Below, one piece after another: positions 1 to 8,850 of a DNA stretch of 64,000 nt. A program made the translations under genes and the position numbers. Under the pieces are notes generated by a model, which was not told where the DNA came from, did not search any database, and saw only the letters and a program-made list of their open reading frames with translations. Source of the DNA: Rhizobium deserti (GTDB taxonomy: Bacteria > Pseudomonadota > Alphaproteobacteria > Rhizobiales > Rhizobiaceae); the NCBI RefSeq assembly GCF_004358025.1, contig NZ_SMTL01000002.1:186001-250000 (forward strand). The letters run 5' to 3'. How positions within the stretch are numbered: the stretch's first letter is position 1; the number at the start of each line of letters is the position of its first letter.

Positions 1-1158
1 CGATTTCAGGGTTGAATGGCCGCCGCCGCCGAATACGCGTTTTCCGCCAAATTCGCTGCCGAAGCTGGTACGCTGTTCCTGCACGCCGATGCCCAGTTCC
101 GGGAACAACAGCTCGGCGACGCGGTAGGCTTCTTCCAGATGCGGATAACCGGAGCCGATCACTGTTTCGATCCCGAGCTCCTGATATTCCCGCAGTCGCG
201 CCGCCACCGTCTTCGGCGATCCGACCAAGGCCGTTCCGGCACCCGATCGCACCAGGCCGATGCCGGCCCACAGATTGGGCGAGACTTCGAGCTTGTCGCG
301 GCGGCCGTTATGCAGCGCCGCCATGCGCTTCTGACCAACTGAATCGGAGCCGGTCGCGAAATGTGCCTGCGCCTTGGCAATGGTGTCGTCGTCGAGCTTG
401 GAGATCAGCTTGTCGGCTGCCGCCCAGGCCTCCTCGTCGGTTTCGCGGACGATGAAATGCAGGCGGATGCCGAAGCTCACCTCCCGCCCCTTGCGCGCCG
501 CAGCCGCCCGCACAGCTTTGATCTTCTCTTCCACCTGTTGCGGCGGCTCGCCCCAGGTCAGGTATTTGTCGGCCCGGCCGGCGAAGAAGTCGATGCCGGC
601 ATCCGAAGAGCCGCCGAAATAAAGCGGCGGCCGCGGCTGCTGCACCGTCGGAAAGCCGAGGCGCGCGTCCTTGGCCTTGATATGCTTGCCGTCAAGATCG
701 GCATGGCCGGTGGTCACGAGATCTTCCCAGACCTGGAAGAATTCCTCCGCATGCGCATAGCGCTCGTCATGCGCCTGGAAAATGCCGTCGCCGGCCAGTT
801 CCGCCGGGCTGCCGCCGACGACGATGTTGAGGAGCAGGCGACCCTCCGACACCCGGTCGAGCGCTGCCGCAAGCCGCGCATAATAGGCAGGCGACGCCGT
901 GCCGGGACGGATCGCGACCAGGAATTTCAGCTTTTCCGTAAACGGCGCCAGCGCCGCCGCCGTCACAAAACTCTCCTCGCAGGAAACGCCCGTCGGCAAA
1001 AGCACGCCCGAATAGCCGAGCCGGTCGACGGCCGTGGCGATCTCGCGCAGATACCGGTGGTCGGGCGCCCGGTTGAGCTCCGTACCGCCGAGATAGGTGC
1101 CGTCGCCGGCCGTCGGAATGAACCAAAGAAAGTCGATGGGTTTGGATACGTCGGTCAT
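1..1158 (-). CDS. ssuD: Alkanesulfonate monooxygenase SsuD-like (LLM flavoenzyme), 3' end cut by window
   Basis: FMNH2-dependent monooxygenase of the luciferase-like (LLM) class. The family releases sulfite and an aldehyde from alkanesulfonates in the cytoplasm for sulfur supply. Translation from the ATG at 1158 stays open to base 1 (386 codons), close to the usual SsuD length of about 380-390, so only a few residues are missing. The N terminus ([16 protein letters not shown], about residues 9-24) matches the SsuD signature, and the expected flavin/substrate barrel sequence follows. The start lies 35 bp after the stop of the ssuA-like gene on the same strand, which implies one operon; permease and ATPase genes would lie beyond the left edge. 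A separate FMN reductase at 56.7-57.3 kb could supply reduced flavin, but that link is speculative. Confidence 0.9.
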   Translation of the reverse strand, partial: MTDVSKPIDFLWFIPTAGDGTYLGGTELNRAPDHRYLREIATAVDRLGYSGVLLPTGVSCEESFVTAAALAPFTEKLKFLVAIRPGTASPAYYARLAAALDRVSEGRLLLNIVVGGSPAELAGDGIFQAHDERYAHAEEFFQVWEDLVTTGHADLDGKHIKAKDARLGFPTVQQPRPPLYFGGSSDAGIDFFAGRADKYLTWGEPPQQVEEKIKAVRAAAARKGREVSFGIRLHFIVRETDEEAWAAADKLISKLDDDTIAKAQAHFATGSDSVGQKRMAALHNGRRDKLEVSPNLWAGIGLVRSGAGTALVGSPKTVAARLREYQELGIETVIGSGYPHLEEAYRVAELLFPELGIGVQEQRTSFGSEFGGKRVFGGGGHSTLKS

Positions 1159-1193
1159 GGCATTATCCTTGTCTGACTTCGTTGATCGACTGG

Positions 1194-2159
1194 TTAGCTC
1201 TGCTTCGGACGCCACACGATGTCGGCTATGGTCAGCTTGCGCGGAATGATCTTGAGACTGTAGAATTCGTCCGCCAGCGATTGCTGATAGGCGACCGCCT
1301 CGTCCGGAAGCGTCGAAATCGCACCGAGATTGGCGTTGCGGCGAGACAGGGTGACGCGGGTAATCTCCTCCGGCACGCCGGTGATGGAAGCGAGCTGCTT
1401 CACCGTCTGGTCGAAATTCGCCTGCGCCACATTGCCGACATTGCGCAGTTCATCGAGAATTTCGGGGATGAGGTCGCCATTGTCCTGCGTGAAATCCCCA
1501 TTGGCGAGGAAATAGCTCCAGGAGTCCACCACGCCTTCTGCCGTGGTCAGCACCCGCGTCTGCGGGTCGTTCTGCGCAATCGCCGTATAGGGGTCCCAGA
1601 TCGACCAGGCGTCGATAGAGCCGTTCTTGAAGGCGGCCGCGGCATCGGGCGGCGCAAGGTCCAGGGGCGTAACGTCGGCCAGCGACAGCCCGCCCTTGCG
1701 CAACAGCTTCACCGTCACGTTATGGGCACTCGACCCGCGCTTGAAAGCGATCCGCTTGCCCTTCAGATCGGCAAGCGCCTTGATGTCCGAATCCGCGTGG
1801 ACGAGGATGGCCGAACCGGCCGAACTGCCCCGGTAGGTGCCGACGTAAAGCAGGTTCCCCTTGGCGGCCTGGGCAAACAGCGGCGGCACGTCGCCGGTCG
1901 GCCCGAAGTCCAGAGCCCCTGCCCCCAGAGCCTCAAGAAGCGGCGGACCGGACGTGAATTCCGACCAGGTGACGGAGATGCCGCGCGAAGCGAAGCGTTT
2001 CTCCAGCGCCCCCTGGCTCTTTGCCAGCGCCAGGACGCCGTTCTTCTGCCAGCCGATGCGAAGCTGTTTGGTCGCCGCCCTCGCCTTGCCGCCGCTCGGT
2101 AGGATTGCCGCCGCCGCCGCGGCGCCGAGTAACCCGAGTGTCTGTCTGCGTGTCACCAT
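1194..2159 (-). CDS. ssuA: Aliphatic sulfonate ABC transporter substrate-binding protein
   Basis: Periplasmic solute-binding protein, 321 aa, NrtA/SsuA/TauA type. It binds aliphatic sulfonates for the SsuBC importer. The N terminus has a twin-arginine-like signal (RRQTLGLLG, residues 4-12), an alanine-rich hydrophobic stretch and a cleavage region near residue 28. The mature protein begins with the typical LRIGWQKNG strand and contains the family's [10 protein letters not shown] segment near residue 136. I chose the ATG at 2159 because the signal peptide starts directly there; an in-frame upstream extension adds only unlikely sequence. It is first in a minus-strand unit with the SsuD-like gene. 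Taurine or nitrate binding is less likely given that partner. Confidence 0.88.
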   Translation of the reverse strand: MVTRRQTLGLLGAAAAAAILPSGGKARAATKQLRIGWQKNGVLALAKSQGALEKRFASRGISVTWSEFTSGPPLLEALGAGALDFGPTGDVPPLFAQAAKGNLLYVGTYRGSSAGSAILVHADSDIKALADLKGKRIAFKRGSSAHNVTVKLLRKGGLSLADVTPLDLAPPDAAAAFKNGSIDAWSIWDPYTAIAQNDPQTRVLTTAEGVVDSWSYFLANGDFTQDNGDLIPEILDELRNVGNVAQANFDQTVKQLASITGVPEEITRVTLSRRNANLGAISTLPDEAVAYQQSLADEFYSLKIIPRKLTIADIVWRPKQS

Positions 2160-2443
2160 GTTCGTATCCCTTCCTCTCCTCGACGCCTGCCGACCCTGTC
2201 CCTCAAGGCTGGCTGCGTCCGATGACAGAATGGTTCCATACTCTAGCGATCCGGTCGACATTCACTTGTTTCGAAAAATCCCCCCTTGATGAGATTTGAT
2301 TTCCATCTTCGACGACATCGGGAACGTTAATCTACCCGCAGCTCTAAATCTGCGTTGAAAAGGAAAAACTTTTTGCTGTCCGCGAGCTTCTCCTTGGCCT
2401 TGCTTTGTTCTAATCGTCAGGGATCGCTTTTCTGGAGGCCGGC

Positions 2444-3316
2444 ATGGCAAAAGTCGCATTCATTGGTTTGGGCGTTATGGGTTTCCCGATGGCGGGACAT
2501 CTCAAGGAAAAAGGCGGCCATGAGGTGACGGTCTATAACCGCACCGCCGCCAAGGCCGAGGACTGGGCCCAAAAATTTGGTGGACGCACCGGCGCCACGC
2601 CGGCACAAGCCGCAAGCGAAGCCGATTTCGTCTTCACCTGCGTTGGCAATGACGACGATCTCCGCTCGGTGACATTGGGAGATACCGGCGTGCTGGCCGG
2701 CATGAAGCGCGGCTCGGTGCTGATCGACAACACCACGGCCAGCGCCGAAGTGGCGCGCGAACTTGAGGCTGCGGCCCGCGAAAAGGGCGTGGATTTCATT
2801 GATGCGCCCGTATCGGGCGGCCAGGCCGGTGCTGAAAACGGCGTTCTTACCGTGATGTGCGGCGGCGAGCCGCAGACCTTCGACAAGGCCAAGCCTGTTA
2901 TTGACGCTTATGCCCGCATGGTCGGCCTGATGGGACCGGTCGGCTCCGGCCAGTTGACCAAGATGATGAACCAGATCTGCATTGCCGGGATTGTCCAGGG
3001 CCTCGCCGAGTCGATCCATTTCGGCAAGCAGGCAGGCCTCGACATCGAAAAGGTGATCGAGGTGATCTCCAAGGGTGCGGCCGGCTCCTGGCAGATGGAA
3101 AACCGCTACAAGACCATGAATGCCGGCAAATATGATTTCGGCTTCGCGGTCGACTGGATGCGCAAGGATCTTGACATCGTGCTCACTGAAGCCCGCCGCA
3201 ACGGCGCGAAACTGCCGATGACAGCGCTCGTCGATCAGTTTTATGGAGATGTTCAGGCGTCCGGCGGCAATCGCTGGGACACGTCGTCACTGCTCGCACG
3301 GCTCGACAAGAAATAA
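2444..3316 (+). CDS. NAD(P)-dependent oxidoreductase, 3-hydroxyisobutyrate dehydrogenase family
   Basis: Cytoplasmic beta-hydroxyacid dehydrogenase, 290 aa, normal family length. The N-terminal Rossmann motif is GLGVMG (residues 8-13). The substrate-binding signature DAPVSGG is at 120-126, and the expected catalytic lysine is K173 within GQLTKMMNQ. The family oxidises 3-hydroxyisobutyrate or reduces tartronate semialdehyde or succinic semialdehyde; which one applies here cannot be read from the sequence. The gene stands alone: ssuA diverges upstream across about 280 bp and an Lrp-type regulator converges downstream. Confidence 0.85.
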   Translation: MAKVAFIGLGVMGFPMAGHLKEKGGHEVTVYNRTAAKAEDWAQKFGGRTGATPAQAASEADFVFTCVGNDDDLRSVTLGDTGVLAGMKRGSVLIDNTTASAEVARELEAAAREKGVDFIDAPVSGGQAGAENGVLTVMCGGEPQTFDKAKPVIDAYARMVGLMGPVGSGQLTKMMNQICIAGIVQGLAESIHFGKQAGLDIEKVIEVISKGAAGSWQMENRYKTMNAGKYDFGFAVDWMRKDLDIVLTEARRNGAKLPMTALVDQFYGDVQASGGNRWDTSSLLARLDKK

Positions 3317-3331
3317 GCCAGGACTGCGAGT

Positions 3332-3353
3332 GCGGGCAGCAGAGGCTGCCCGC
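3332..3353. terminator. Hairpin between convergent genes
   Basis: Nine-base perfect inverted repeat (GCGGGCAGC / GCTGCCCGC) with a 4-base loop, lying between the stops of the dehydrogenase and the convergent Lrp-type gene. There is no strong T run on either side, so termination is inferred from position and stem strength only. Confidence 0.5.
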
Positions 3354-3363
3354 GCAAGCCTCA

Positions 3364-3852
3364 TCAGTCCTCGCCGGACTTGTGGTTGTCGATCATCATG
3401 TAGTCGAGCGGCAGTTCCGTCGTGTACTTGATCTGCTCCATGGCGAAGACCGAGGACACGTCGCGGATTTCGATCTTGGCGATCAGCCGCTTGTAGAAGG
3501 CGTCATAGGCGCCGATATCGGGCACGACGACACGCAGAAGATAGTCAACATCGCCGCTCATGCGGTAGAATTCAACCACTTCCGGAAAATCGACCACCAC
3601 TTCCGAAAACCGCTTCAACCATTCGATCGAGTGGCTGGCAGTGCGGATGGAAACGAAGACGGTCACTTTGGTATTGACCTTGACCGGATCGAGAAGCGCC
3701 ACCCGGCGACGAATGACGCCGTCTTCTTCCATCTTCTGGATGCGGCGCCAGCACGGCGTCGTCGACAATCCGACTTTCTTCGCGAGATCCGCGACAGCGA
3801 GGGTGGAATCTTCCTGCATAATACGCAGGATCTTGCGATCGAGCCGGTCCAT
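3364..3852 (-). CDS. Lrp/AsnC family transcriptional regulator
   Basis: DNA-binding regulator of 162 aa. An N-terminal winged helix-turn-helix (about residues 5-55, with LAKKVGLSTTPCWRRIQKM as the recognition region) is followed by an AsnC/RAM ligand-binding domain (about 68-145). The family senses amino acids and forms octameric or dimeric complexes. The closing segment (residues 140-162) is somewhat longer than in short AsnC proteins and is acidic. It converges on the dehydrogenase gene, and no adjacent target operon is evident, so the effector is unknown. Confidence 0.88.
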   Translation of the reverse strand: MDRLDRKILRIMQEDSTLAVADLAKKVGLSTTPCWRRIQKMEEDGVIRRRVALLDPVKVNTKVTVFVSIRTASHSIEWLKRFSEVVVDFPEVVEFYRMSGDVDYLLRVVVPDIGAYDAFYKRLIAKIEIRDVSSVFAMEQIKYTTELPLDYMMIDNHKSGED

Positions 3853-3916
3853 CCGAATCCTTTCGAAATGATTTTTCGTTATACACCTAAATCAGGCAGG
3901 TTAACCGAATTTCGTT

Positions 3917-4561
3917 TCAGCGGGCCCATCTATCCACACTCTCTCGCAGTTGCGGTAGAACCTCCGCCTCGAACCACGGATTCTTTCTGAGCCAGCCGCT
4001 ATTGCGCCAGCTCGGATGCGGAAGCGGCAGCACCCTTGGCCCTTGATTGGTAAGGAAATACTCACGCCAATTCCTCACCGTCTCCGTCATGCCCTTTTTC
4101 CGGCGGTTGCCGATATGCCAGGCCTGGGCATATTGACCGATCGCAAGGACCAGCTCGATCTGCGGCATGGCATCGACGACCCGCGTTCGCCAATAAGGCG
4201 CGCATTCGCGCCGCGGCGGCAGGTCGCTGCCCTTGGCATCATAGCCCGGAAAACAGAAGCCCATCGGCACGATCGCGAATCGATCTCGATCATAAAACTC
4301 GTCGCGGCTGACAGTGAGCCACTCGCGCAGCCGATTGCCCGATGCGTCGTCGAAAGGCAGCCCGCTCTGGTGAACCCGCAGACCCGGCGCCTGGCCCGCA
4401 ATCAGAATGCGCGCCTTGGGAGAGATCACGGCCACAGGACGCGGTTCATGTGGAAGGCGGTCTGGACCTCCCGGCTCATCCCGGCAGATCCGGCAGGTGG
4501 CGATGGCGCGCCTAAGTGCCTCGAGCTGCTCTTCGGCCTGTGGATTTTCGCCCAAATTCAC
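3917..4561 (-). CDS. Uracil-DNA glycosylase family protein
   Basis: DNA repair protein of 214 aa in the uracil-DNA glycosylase superfamily, which removes uracil and related bases from DNA. Visible motifs are an AGQAPG loop (residues 55-60, equivalent to GEAPG) followed by GLPFDDASG, and HPSWRN near residue 182, the place of the family's C-terminal catalytic HPS loop. Near the N terminus there is a CRIC pair, but I cannot see the full four-cysteine set of 4Fe-4S family 4 enzymes, so the subfamily is open. I chose the GTG at 4561 because it overlaps the TGA of the upstream nuclease gene by four bases (GTGA), indicating translational coupling. A longer reading upstream would run through the nuclease gene. 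Confidence 0.8.
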   Translation of the reverse strand: MNLGENPQAEEQLEALRRAIATCRICRDEPGGPDRLPHEPRPVAVISPKARILIAGQAPGLRVHQSGLPFDDASGNRLREWLTVSRDEFYDRDRFAIVPMGFCFPGYDAKGSDLPPRRECAPYWRTRVVDAMPQIELVLAIGQYAQAWHIGNRRKKGMTETVRNWREYFLTNQGPRVLPLPHPSWRNSGWLRKNPWFEAEVLPQLRESVDRWAR

Positions 4562-5124
4562 GGCCAACCCACCAGCCGCTTGCTCCAATCCAGCAAGGCG
4601 CTGAACGTATCCGGGCTGTCCATCAGGCCGCGGCTGGCGCGCCAGTCCCGCGGCGCGTCGAACTCTCCGGCCCATATGCCCTGTCGTTCCCCCCGCGCTG
4701 CCGCTTGCTCCTGCTCGAACTGCCCTGCGGCAACCGCCATTCCTCGGCGCACCAGTTCGGCATTGATGCTCCCTGCACCGGCGCGGCAGGTGACCAGCAG
4801 ACGGCGGTAACGGTCGCGGCCCCTCCCATGGCAGGTGGCGGCGCTTTGGCGCACCAGACGGGCCAGCAGCTGCCTGGCATCCCGTCCGCAATCCCAGGCG
4901 GCGCCGCCTGAGTCCTCGCATGTCTGGTCCAGCTCCGGTGCATCGAGACCGGTCAGTCTCAGCCTCTCGTCGCCGGCGGCGAGGGTGTCGCCATCTATCG
5001 CGTGGAAGGGGCCGCTGATCTCGACCTCCTGCGACCGGTCCAGCTTGGCGACGATCAGCAGCAGCAGCGAAAACAAGGCGATCACCAGCACGCCCTCGCG
5101 GACCATCCGCAGCGCGCGCATCAC
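4558..5124 (-). CDS. Membrane-anchored thermonuclease (SNase-like) family protein
   Basis: Staphylococcal-nuclease-fold protein of 188 aa. Residues 11-26 form a hydrophobic signal or anchor segment, so the nuclease part is probably periplasmic. The core shows the family signature: HAIDGDTL (41-48), RLTGLDAPE (56-64, containing the catalytic Arg/Glu environment) and a later RDRYRRLL segment that fits the second catalytic arginine. It would cleave nucleic acid in a Ca2+-dependent way if all family residues are conserved. Its stop overlaps the GTG start of the downstream uracil-DNA glycosylase gene, so both are made from one message. Confidence 0.82.
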   Translation of the reverse strand: MMRALRMVREGVLVIALFSLLLLIVAKLDRSQEVEISGPFHAIDGDTLAAGDERLRLTGLDAPELDQTCEDSGGAAWDCGRDARQLLARLVRQSAATCHGRGRDRYRRLLVTCRAGAGSINAELVRRGMAVAAGQFEQEQAAARGERQGIWAGEFDAPRDWRASRGLMDSPDTFSALLDWSKRLVGWP

Positions 5125-5244
5125 AATCCCGCCTCAGGGGAAAACGGAAACTTCACAGAAATGGAAAACAAAACCTTTCCCGGCAGTATCTTCTTAAGGT
5201 TTGGAAACTAACCTCTCACCCATTCGGGACATAGTTTGCAAGCC

Positions 5245-6780
5245 ATGAGTAGCGGCGTCAGTACCTCGACGGACAAGATCATCGTGGATCGCTCGCGCAG
5301 CCACCGCAACAAGGCTGTGTCTAAAGCCGTGCGCGCTACCCGCGAACGCCTTCAGTCGAGCGCCAACGGCAGCCATGTCTTCGATCGCGACATGCTGGCC
5401 ATGCATGTCAATGCCGTGCTGCATGGCGCTTCGATCATGCCGCTGGTGGTTGCCCTGGTGACCGCGATCGGCATCTACCTTAATCCGGATGCCCGCCTGT
5501 TCGGCTGGGCGCTGGTCATGCTCTGCCTTCACGGCGTCAATGTCCTGCTGGCCCGCCGCGCCGGCCGTAAGGATTTCACCGCGCTCGAAACCACGAAGTG
5601 GCGCCGCCGCTTTCTGGTGGCCCAGGTCCTGATCGGCTGCGGCTGGGCAATCTTCGCTCTGCAGGACTGCGCCGCCTGCTCCGGCGATAGCTTCTATTTC
5701 TACAAGGGCACGGTGCTGCTGTTCGCCGTGTCGATCAGCGCCATGAGCAGTTTCATGCTGCGGCAGGGCGTGCTGGTGGGCTTTCTGCCGACGGTCGCCT
5801 CGCTTCTGGTGACCGCCGTATCGTCGGGCCACATCCTCGATATCGGCCTCACGGCAGCCTGCGCCACGGCGGTAGTGTTCTTTCATTATGTCGCCGATCG
5901 TCTCTACCGCTCCAATCTGACGTTGATGTCCTACCAGTCGGAAAAGGACGATCTGATCGCCGAGCTCGAAGTGGCAAAGTCCATGTCCGACGAAGCGCGA
6001 CGGCGGGCCGAGGAGGCCAATCTTGCCAAGTCGCGCTTTCTCGCCTCCATGTCGCACGAGCTGCGAACCCCGCTCAACGCCATTCTGGGATTTTCCGAGG
6101 TGATGAGTTCGGAAGTGCTCGGCCCCCTCGCCAACCCCACATACCGGGAATATTCCGGCGATATCCACCGCTCCGGGCAGCACCTGCTCGACCTCATCAA
6201 CGAAATCCTCGACCTGTCGCGCATCGAAGCGGGACGCTACGAGCTCAGTGAGGAGTCGCTATCCCTGCTTGAAGTGGCGGAGGATTGCATCGGCATGGTG
6301 CAGCTTCGTGCCAGCGCCAAGAACATCACCATCCGCGAGCAGTTCGAAAAGCAGCTCCCGCAGGTCTGGGCCGATGAAAAGGCGATACGCCAGGTTATTC
6401 TCAACCTGTTGTCCAATGCCGTGAAGTTCACGCCGCAGGGCGGCGAGATCACCGTAAAAGTCGGCTGGACCGCCGGCGGTGGTCAGTACCTTGCCATCAA
6501 GGACAATGGTCCCGGCATTCCGGAAGAAGAAATCCCGGTGGTGCTCTCCGCCTTCGGCCAGGGCTCCATTGCCATCAAGAGCGCCGAACAGGGCACCGGG
6601 CTCGGGCTGCCGATTGTGCAGGCCATCCTCGCCAAGCATGACGGCCAGTTCATCCTGCGCTCCAAGCTGCGCGAAGGCACGGAAGCGATCGCCATCCTGC
6701 CGTCGACCCGCGTGCTGCAGACTGTCCCGGCCGTCGCCGAAGCAACAGCAGTGGAGCGCCGGCGCCGCAGCTTTGCGTAA
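5245..6780 (+). CDS. Membrane sensor histidine kinase, PdhS/DivJ/PleC-like
   Basis: Sensor kinase of about 511 aa. A basic cytoplasmic N terminus is followed by about six membrane spans (roughly residues 55-220), a short coiled coil (230-262), and HisKA with the phospho-acceptor histidine in SMSHELRTPLNAILGFSEVM (H271 from this start). The HATPase domain shows N, G1 and G2 boxes (NLLSNAVKF, DNGPGIP, GTGLGLP). The H-box wording is typical of the PdhS/DivJ/PleC kinases that act on the cell-cycle regulator DivK in Rhizobiales, and the architecture recalls Agrobacterium PdhS2; this assignment is by resemblance only. A TTG three codons upstream (5236) is an alternative start. It has no partner regulator next to it. 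Confidence 0.82.
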   Translation: MSSGVSTSTDKIIVDRSRSHRNKAVSKAVRATRERLQSSANGSHVFDRDMLAMHVNAVLHGASIMPLVVALVTAIGIYLNPDARLFGWALVMLCLHGVNVLLARRAGRKDFTALETTKWRRRFLVAQVLIGCGWAIFALQDCAACSGDSFYFYKGTVLLFAVSISAMSSFMLRQGVLVGFLPTVASLLVTAVSSGHILDIGLTAACATAVVFFHYVADRLYRSNLTLMSYQSEKDDLIAELEVAKSMSDEARRRAEEANLAKSRFLASMSHELRTPLNAILGFSEVMSSEVLGPLANPTYREYSGDIHRSGQHLLDLINEILDLSRIEAGRYELSEESLSLLEVAEDCIGMVQLRASAKNITIREQFEKQLPQVWADEKAIRQVILNLLSNAVKFTPQGGEITVKVGWTAGGGQYLAIKDNGPGIPEEEIPVVLSAFGQGSIAIKSAEQGTGLGLPIVQAILAKHDGQFILRSKLREGTEAIAILPSTRVLQTVPAVAEATAVERRRRSFA

Positions 6781-6825
6781 AGCATCCCTCTTTTGCAGCC
6801 GGCTGGTTTCATGCATAATAGGGGC

Positions 6826-7056
6826 ATGACCAAGCTCCTCGACCGCGCCATCGAAATCGCCAAAGAGCTTCCTGCCGAGATGCAGGATGAATATGCCGGT
6901 GTGCTGCTCAGGCTGATGGGCGAGGACGACGGCGAAGTTTACGAACTCACGCCTGAGGAAAAAGCAGATATTGATGAGGCGCTGGCCGAGGTCGAGCGCG
7001 GTGAACTCGCGACCGACGAAGAAGTCCGCGCCATGTGGGCAAAGTTTGGCCTGTGA
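6826..7056 (+). CDS. Antitoxin of a RelE/ParE-type toxin-antitoxin pair
   Basis: Acidic 76-aa protein ending in a toxin-wrapping segment of the form VERGELATDEEVRAMWAKFGL (residues 56-76). That C-terminal pattern is common in antitoxins paired with RelE/ParE toxins. The N-terminal half is helical but does not show an obvious ribbon-helix-helix. The ATG at 6826 is preceded by GGGG; a longer in-frame start at 6793 would add an unlikely leader. The stop overlaps the toxin start by four bases (GTGA), the classic TA arrangement. Confidence 0.78.
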   Translation: MTKLLDRAIEIAKELPAEMQDEYAGVLLRLMGEDDGEVYELTPEEKADIDEALAEVERGELATDEEVRAMWAKFGL

Positions 7057-7328
7057 AACTGAGATATACGCCAAGGGCTCTGAGTGAGGTCGAACGCGCC
7101 ATTTCCTATATTGCAGAGCGCTCGCCTGAAGGCGCGCGGAACGTAGCAGACCGTTTAAACCATCTGTTGATATTGCTGCGCGAACACCCCTTTTCCGGCA
7201 CCAGCAATAGATACCGGGGCACAAGAACCCTCTTCCTTAAGCCTCATCCATATATGGTGTATTATCAGGTTCGTAATGACGAGATTGTCGTTCTTCGATT
7301 TCGTCATACATCGAGACGAGCTCTGTAG
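7053..7328 (+). CDS. RelE/ParE family toxin
   Basis: Small basic protein of 91 aa with the ParE/RelE fold pattern: RYTPRALSEVERAISYI at the start, a central GARNVADRLNHLLILL helix, then strands ending MVYYQVRNDEIVVLRFRHTSR. Members either cleave mRNA on the ribosome (RelE) or poison gyrase (ParE); the short motif set cannot separate these. The GTG at 7053 overlaps the antitoxin stop. Its end lies only 6 bp from the stop of the convergent dgkA gene. Confidence 0.8.
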   Translation: MKLRYTPRALSEVERAISYIAERSPEGARNVADRLNHLLILLREHPFSGTSNRYRGTRTLFLKPHPYMVYYQVRNDEIVVLRFRHTSRRAL

Positions 7329-7334
7329 GGCCTT

Positions 7335-7727
7335 TCAGCTCCAAAAACTCCTCACTACCACATACAACGCAAACAACCCGTTGGCGCAGAGCAGGCAGAA
7401 GACGGCAAACGAGCCGAGGTCCTTGGCATGCCGGCCGACGGTTGAGATCTCCGGCGAAATGCGGTCCACCAGTTCCTCGATCGCCGTGTTGAGGCTTTCC
7501 ACCGCAAACAGGATGAGCATCAGCACGAGAAAAACGGAATAGTCGGCAAAGCTCGCGCCAACGGCTGCAAAGAGCACGATGCCGCCCGCGAAGGCATAAA
7601 CCTCCTGCCGAAAAGCCGCCTCGCGCCATAAGCGCCGCAGGCCCTGCATGGAATAGCGGTAGGAGGCGAGGATCCTGCGGAAGGTCGCCGCTTTTTCGAT
7701 CGGGCTGTCGAGCGGCGTCTTTTTCAT
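7335..7727 (-). CDS. dgkA: Diacylglycerol kinase, DgkA type
   Basis: Inner-membrane diacylglycerol kinase of 130 aa that returns diacylglycerol to phosphatidate for lipid turnover. Three membrane spans are visible (about residues 42-60, 63-82 and 105-125). The signature EAAFRQEVYAF (38-48) and VESLNTAIEELVDR (75-88, including the catalytic glutamate region) are both present. The ATG at 7727 lies 5 bp after the cobT stop, so dgkA is the second gene of a cobT-dgkA unit on the minus strand. Confidence 0.88.
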   Translation of the reverse strand: MKKTPLDSPIEKAATFRRILASYRYSMQGLRRLWREAAFRQEVYAFAGGIVLFAAVGASFADYSVFLVLMLILFAVESLNTAIEELVDRISPEISTVGRHAKDLGSFAVFCLLCANGLFALYVVVRSFWS

Positions 7728-7732
7728 GAAGC

Positions 7733-8752
7733 TCAGTGGCTCTTGTTGCTGACGCCGGCTTGGTCGAAGGTCGCCATGCCGGAATGACAGGCGGCCGCCG
7801 CCTTGACGATGCCGGCCGCGAGTGCCGCACCGGTTCCCTCGCCGAGCCGCATGCCGAGCGCCAGAAGCGGCGTCTTGCCGAGTTTTTCGATCGCCCGCAA
7901 ATGGCCCGGCTCGCCGGAAACATGGCCGATCAGGCAATGGTCGAGCGCGGTCGGATTGGCAGCCTTGAGGATGGACGCCGCCGCCGTCACCACATAACCG
8001 TCGAGCAGGACCGGGATCTTTTCCACCCGGGCGGCGAGGATGGCGCCGACAATGGCTGCGATTTCGCGGCCGCCCAGGCGGCGCAGGATCTCCAGCGGAT
8101 CATCGAGATGATCCTTGTGAAGCTCGACAGCCTGCTTCACCACGGCAATCTTGCGCGCCAGCAGATCGCCGTGCGAACCGGTGCCAGGTCCGACCCAGTC
8201 TTCCGCCTCACCGCCGTAGAGCGCCAGGTTGATGGCCGCCGCAATCGTCGTATTGCCGATGCCCATTTCGCCGATGCAGAGCAGATCCGTACCGCCGGCG
8301 ATCGCTTCCATGCCAAAGGCCATGGTGGCGGCGCAGTCGCGTTCCGAAAGAGCCGCTTCCATCGCGATGTCGCCGGTCGGATAATCCAGCGCCAGGTCGA
8401 AGATCTTCAGCCCGAGGTCATGGGTGACGCAGATCTGGTTGATCGCAGCGCCGCCGGCCGCGAAATTCTCCACCATCTGCTGCGTCACGGAAGATGGGAA
8501 GGGCGTGATGCCGTGCCGGGTGACGCCGTGATTGCCGGCAAAGATCGCCACAAGCGGCCGCGTGACGGCGGGCGGCCGCCCTGTCCAGGCGGCAAGCCAA
8601 TAGGCGATCTCTTCGAGACGACCGAGCGCGCCCGGCGGCTTGGTCAGTTGCGCATCCCTTTCACGGGCGGCAACCAGTGCACGGGAATCCGGCCCGGGAA
8701 GGTTCTGCAACAGGGTCCGGAAATCGTCGAAAGGCAGGCCGCTCACGCTCAT
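7733..8752 (-). CDS. cobT: Nicotinate-nucleotide--dimethylbenzimidazole phosphoribosyltransferase
   Basis: Cobalamin lower-ligand activation enzyme of 339 aa, normal length. It transfers phosphoribose from nicotinate mononucleotide to 5,6-dimethylbenzimidazole, giving alpha-ribazole phosphate. Clear family motifs are present: the AGNHGVTRHG segment near residue 70, CIGEMGIGNTT near 157-167, and LGMRLGEGTGAALA close to the C terminus, which contains the expected catalytic glutamate. It diverges from cobS across about 100 bp, so the two nucleotide-loop genes face away from a shared promoter region. The cofactor product would serve the corrinoid proteins further along this window. Confidence 0.93.
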   Translation of the reverse strand: MSVSGLPFDDFRTLLQNLPGPDSRALVAARERDAQLTKPPGALGRLEEIAYWLAAWTGRPPAVTRPLVAIFAGNHGVTRHGITPFPSSVTQQMVENFAAGGAAINQICVTHDLGLKIFDLALDYPTGDIAMEAALSERDCAATMAFGMEAIAGGTDLLCIGEMGIGNTTIAAAINLALYGGEAEDWVGPGTGSHGDLLARKIAVVKQAVELHKDHLDDPLEILRRLGGREIAAIVGAILAARVEKIPVLLDGYVVTAAASILKAANPTALDHCLIGHVSGEPGHLRAIEKLGKTPLLALGMRLGEGTGAALAAGIVKAAAACHSGMATFDQAGVSNKSH

Positions 8753-8850
8753 GAAGGTTCTCTCGGGTCTTATGCGCCGGGCTCGCTTGTGTTTCCCGGC
8801 AAATCGCGCTTCTGTGCGCCTCTCTTAGTTCGGGATCGAAGGAGGGACAA

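Noticed and set aside
8753-8850. Cobalamin riboswitch between cobT and cobS
   Set aside because: Only about 100 bp, with no B12-box-like sequence recognised; the mttB/corrinoid intergenic region also lacks one.
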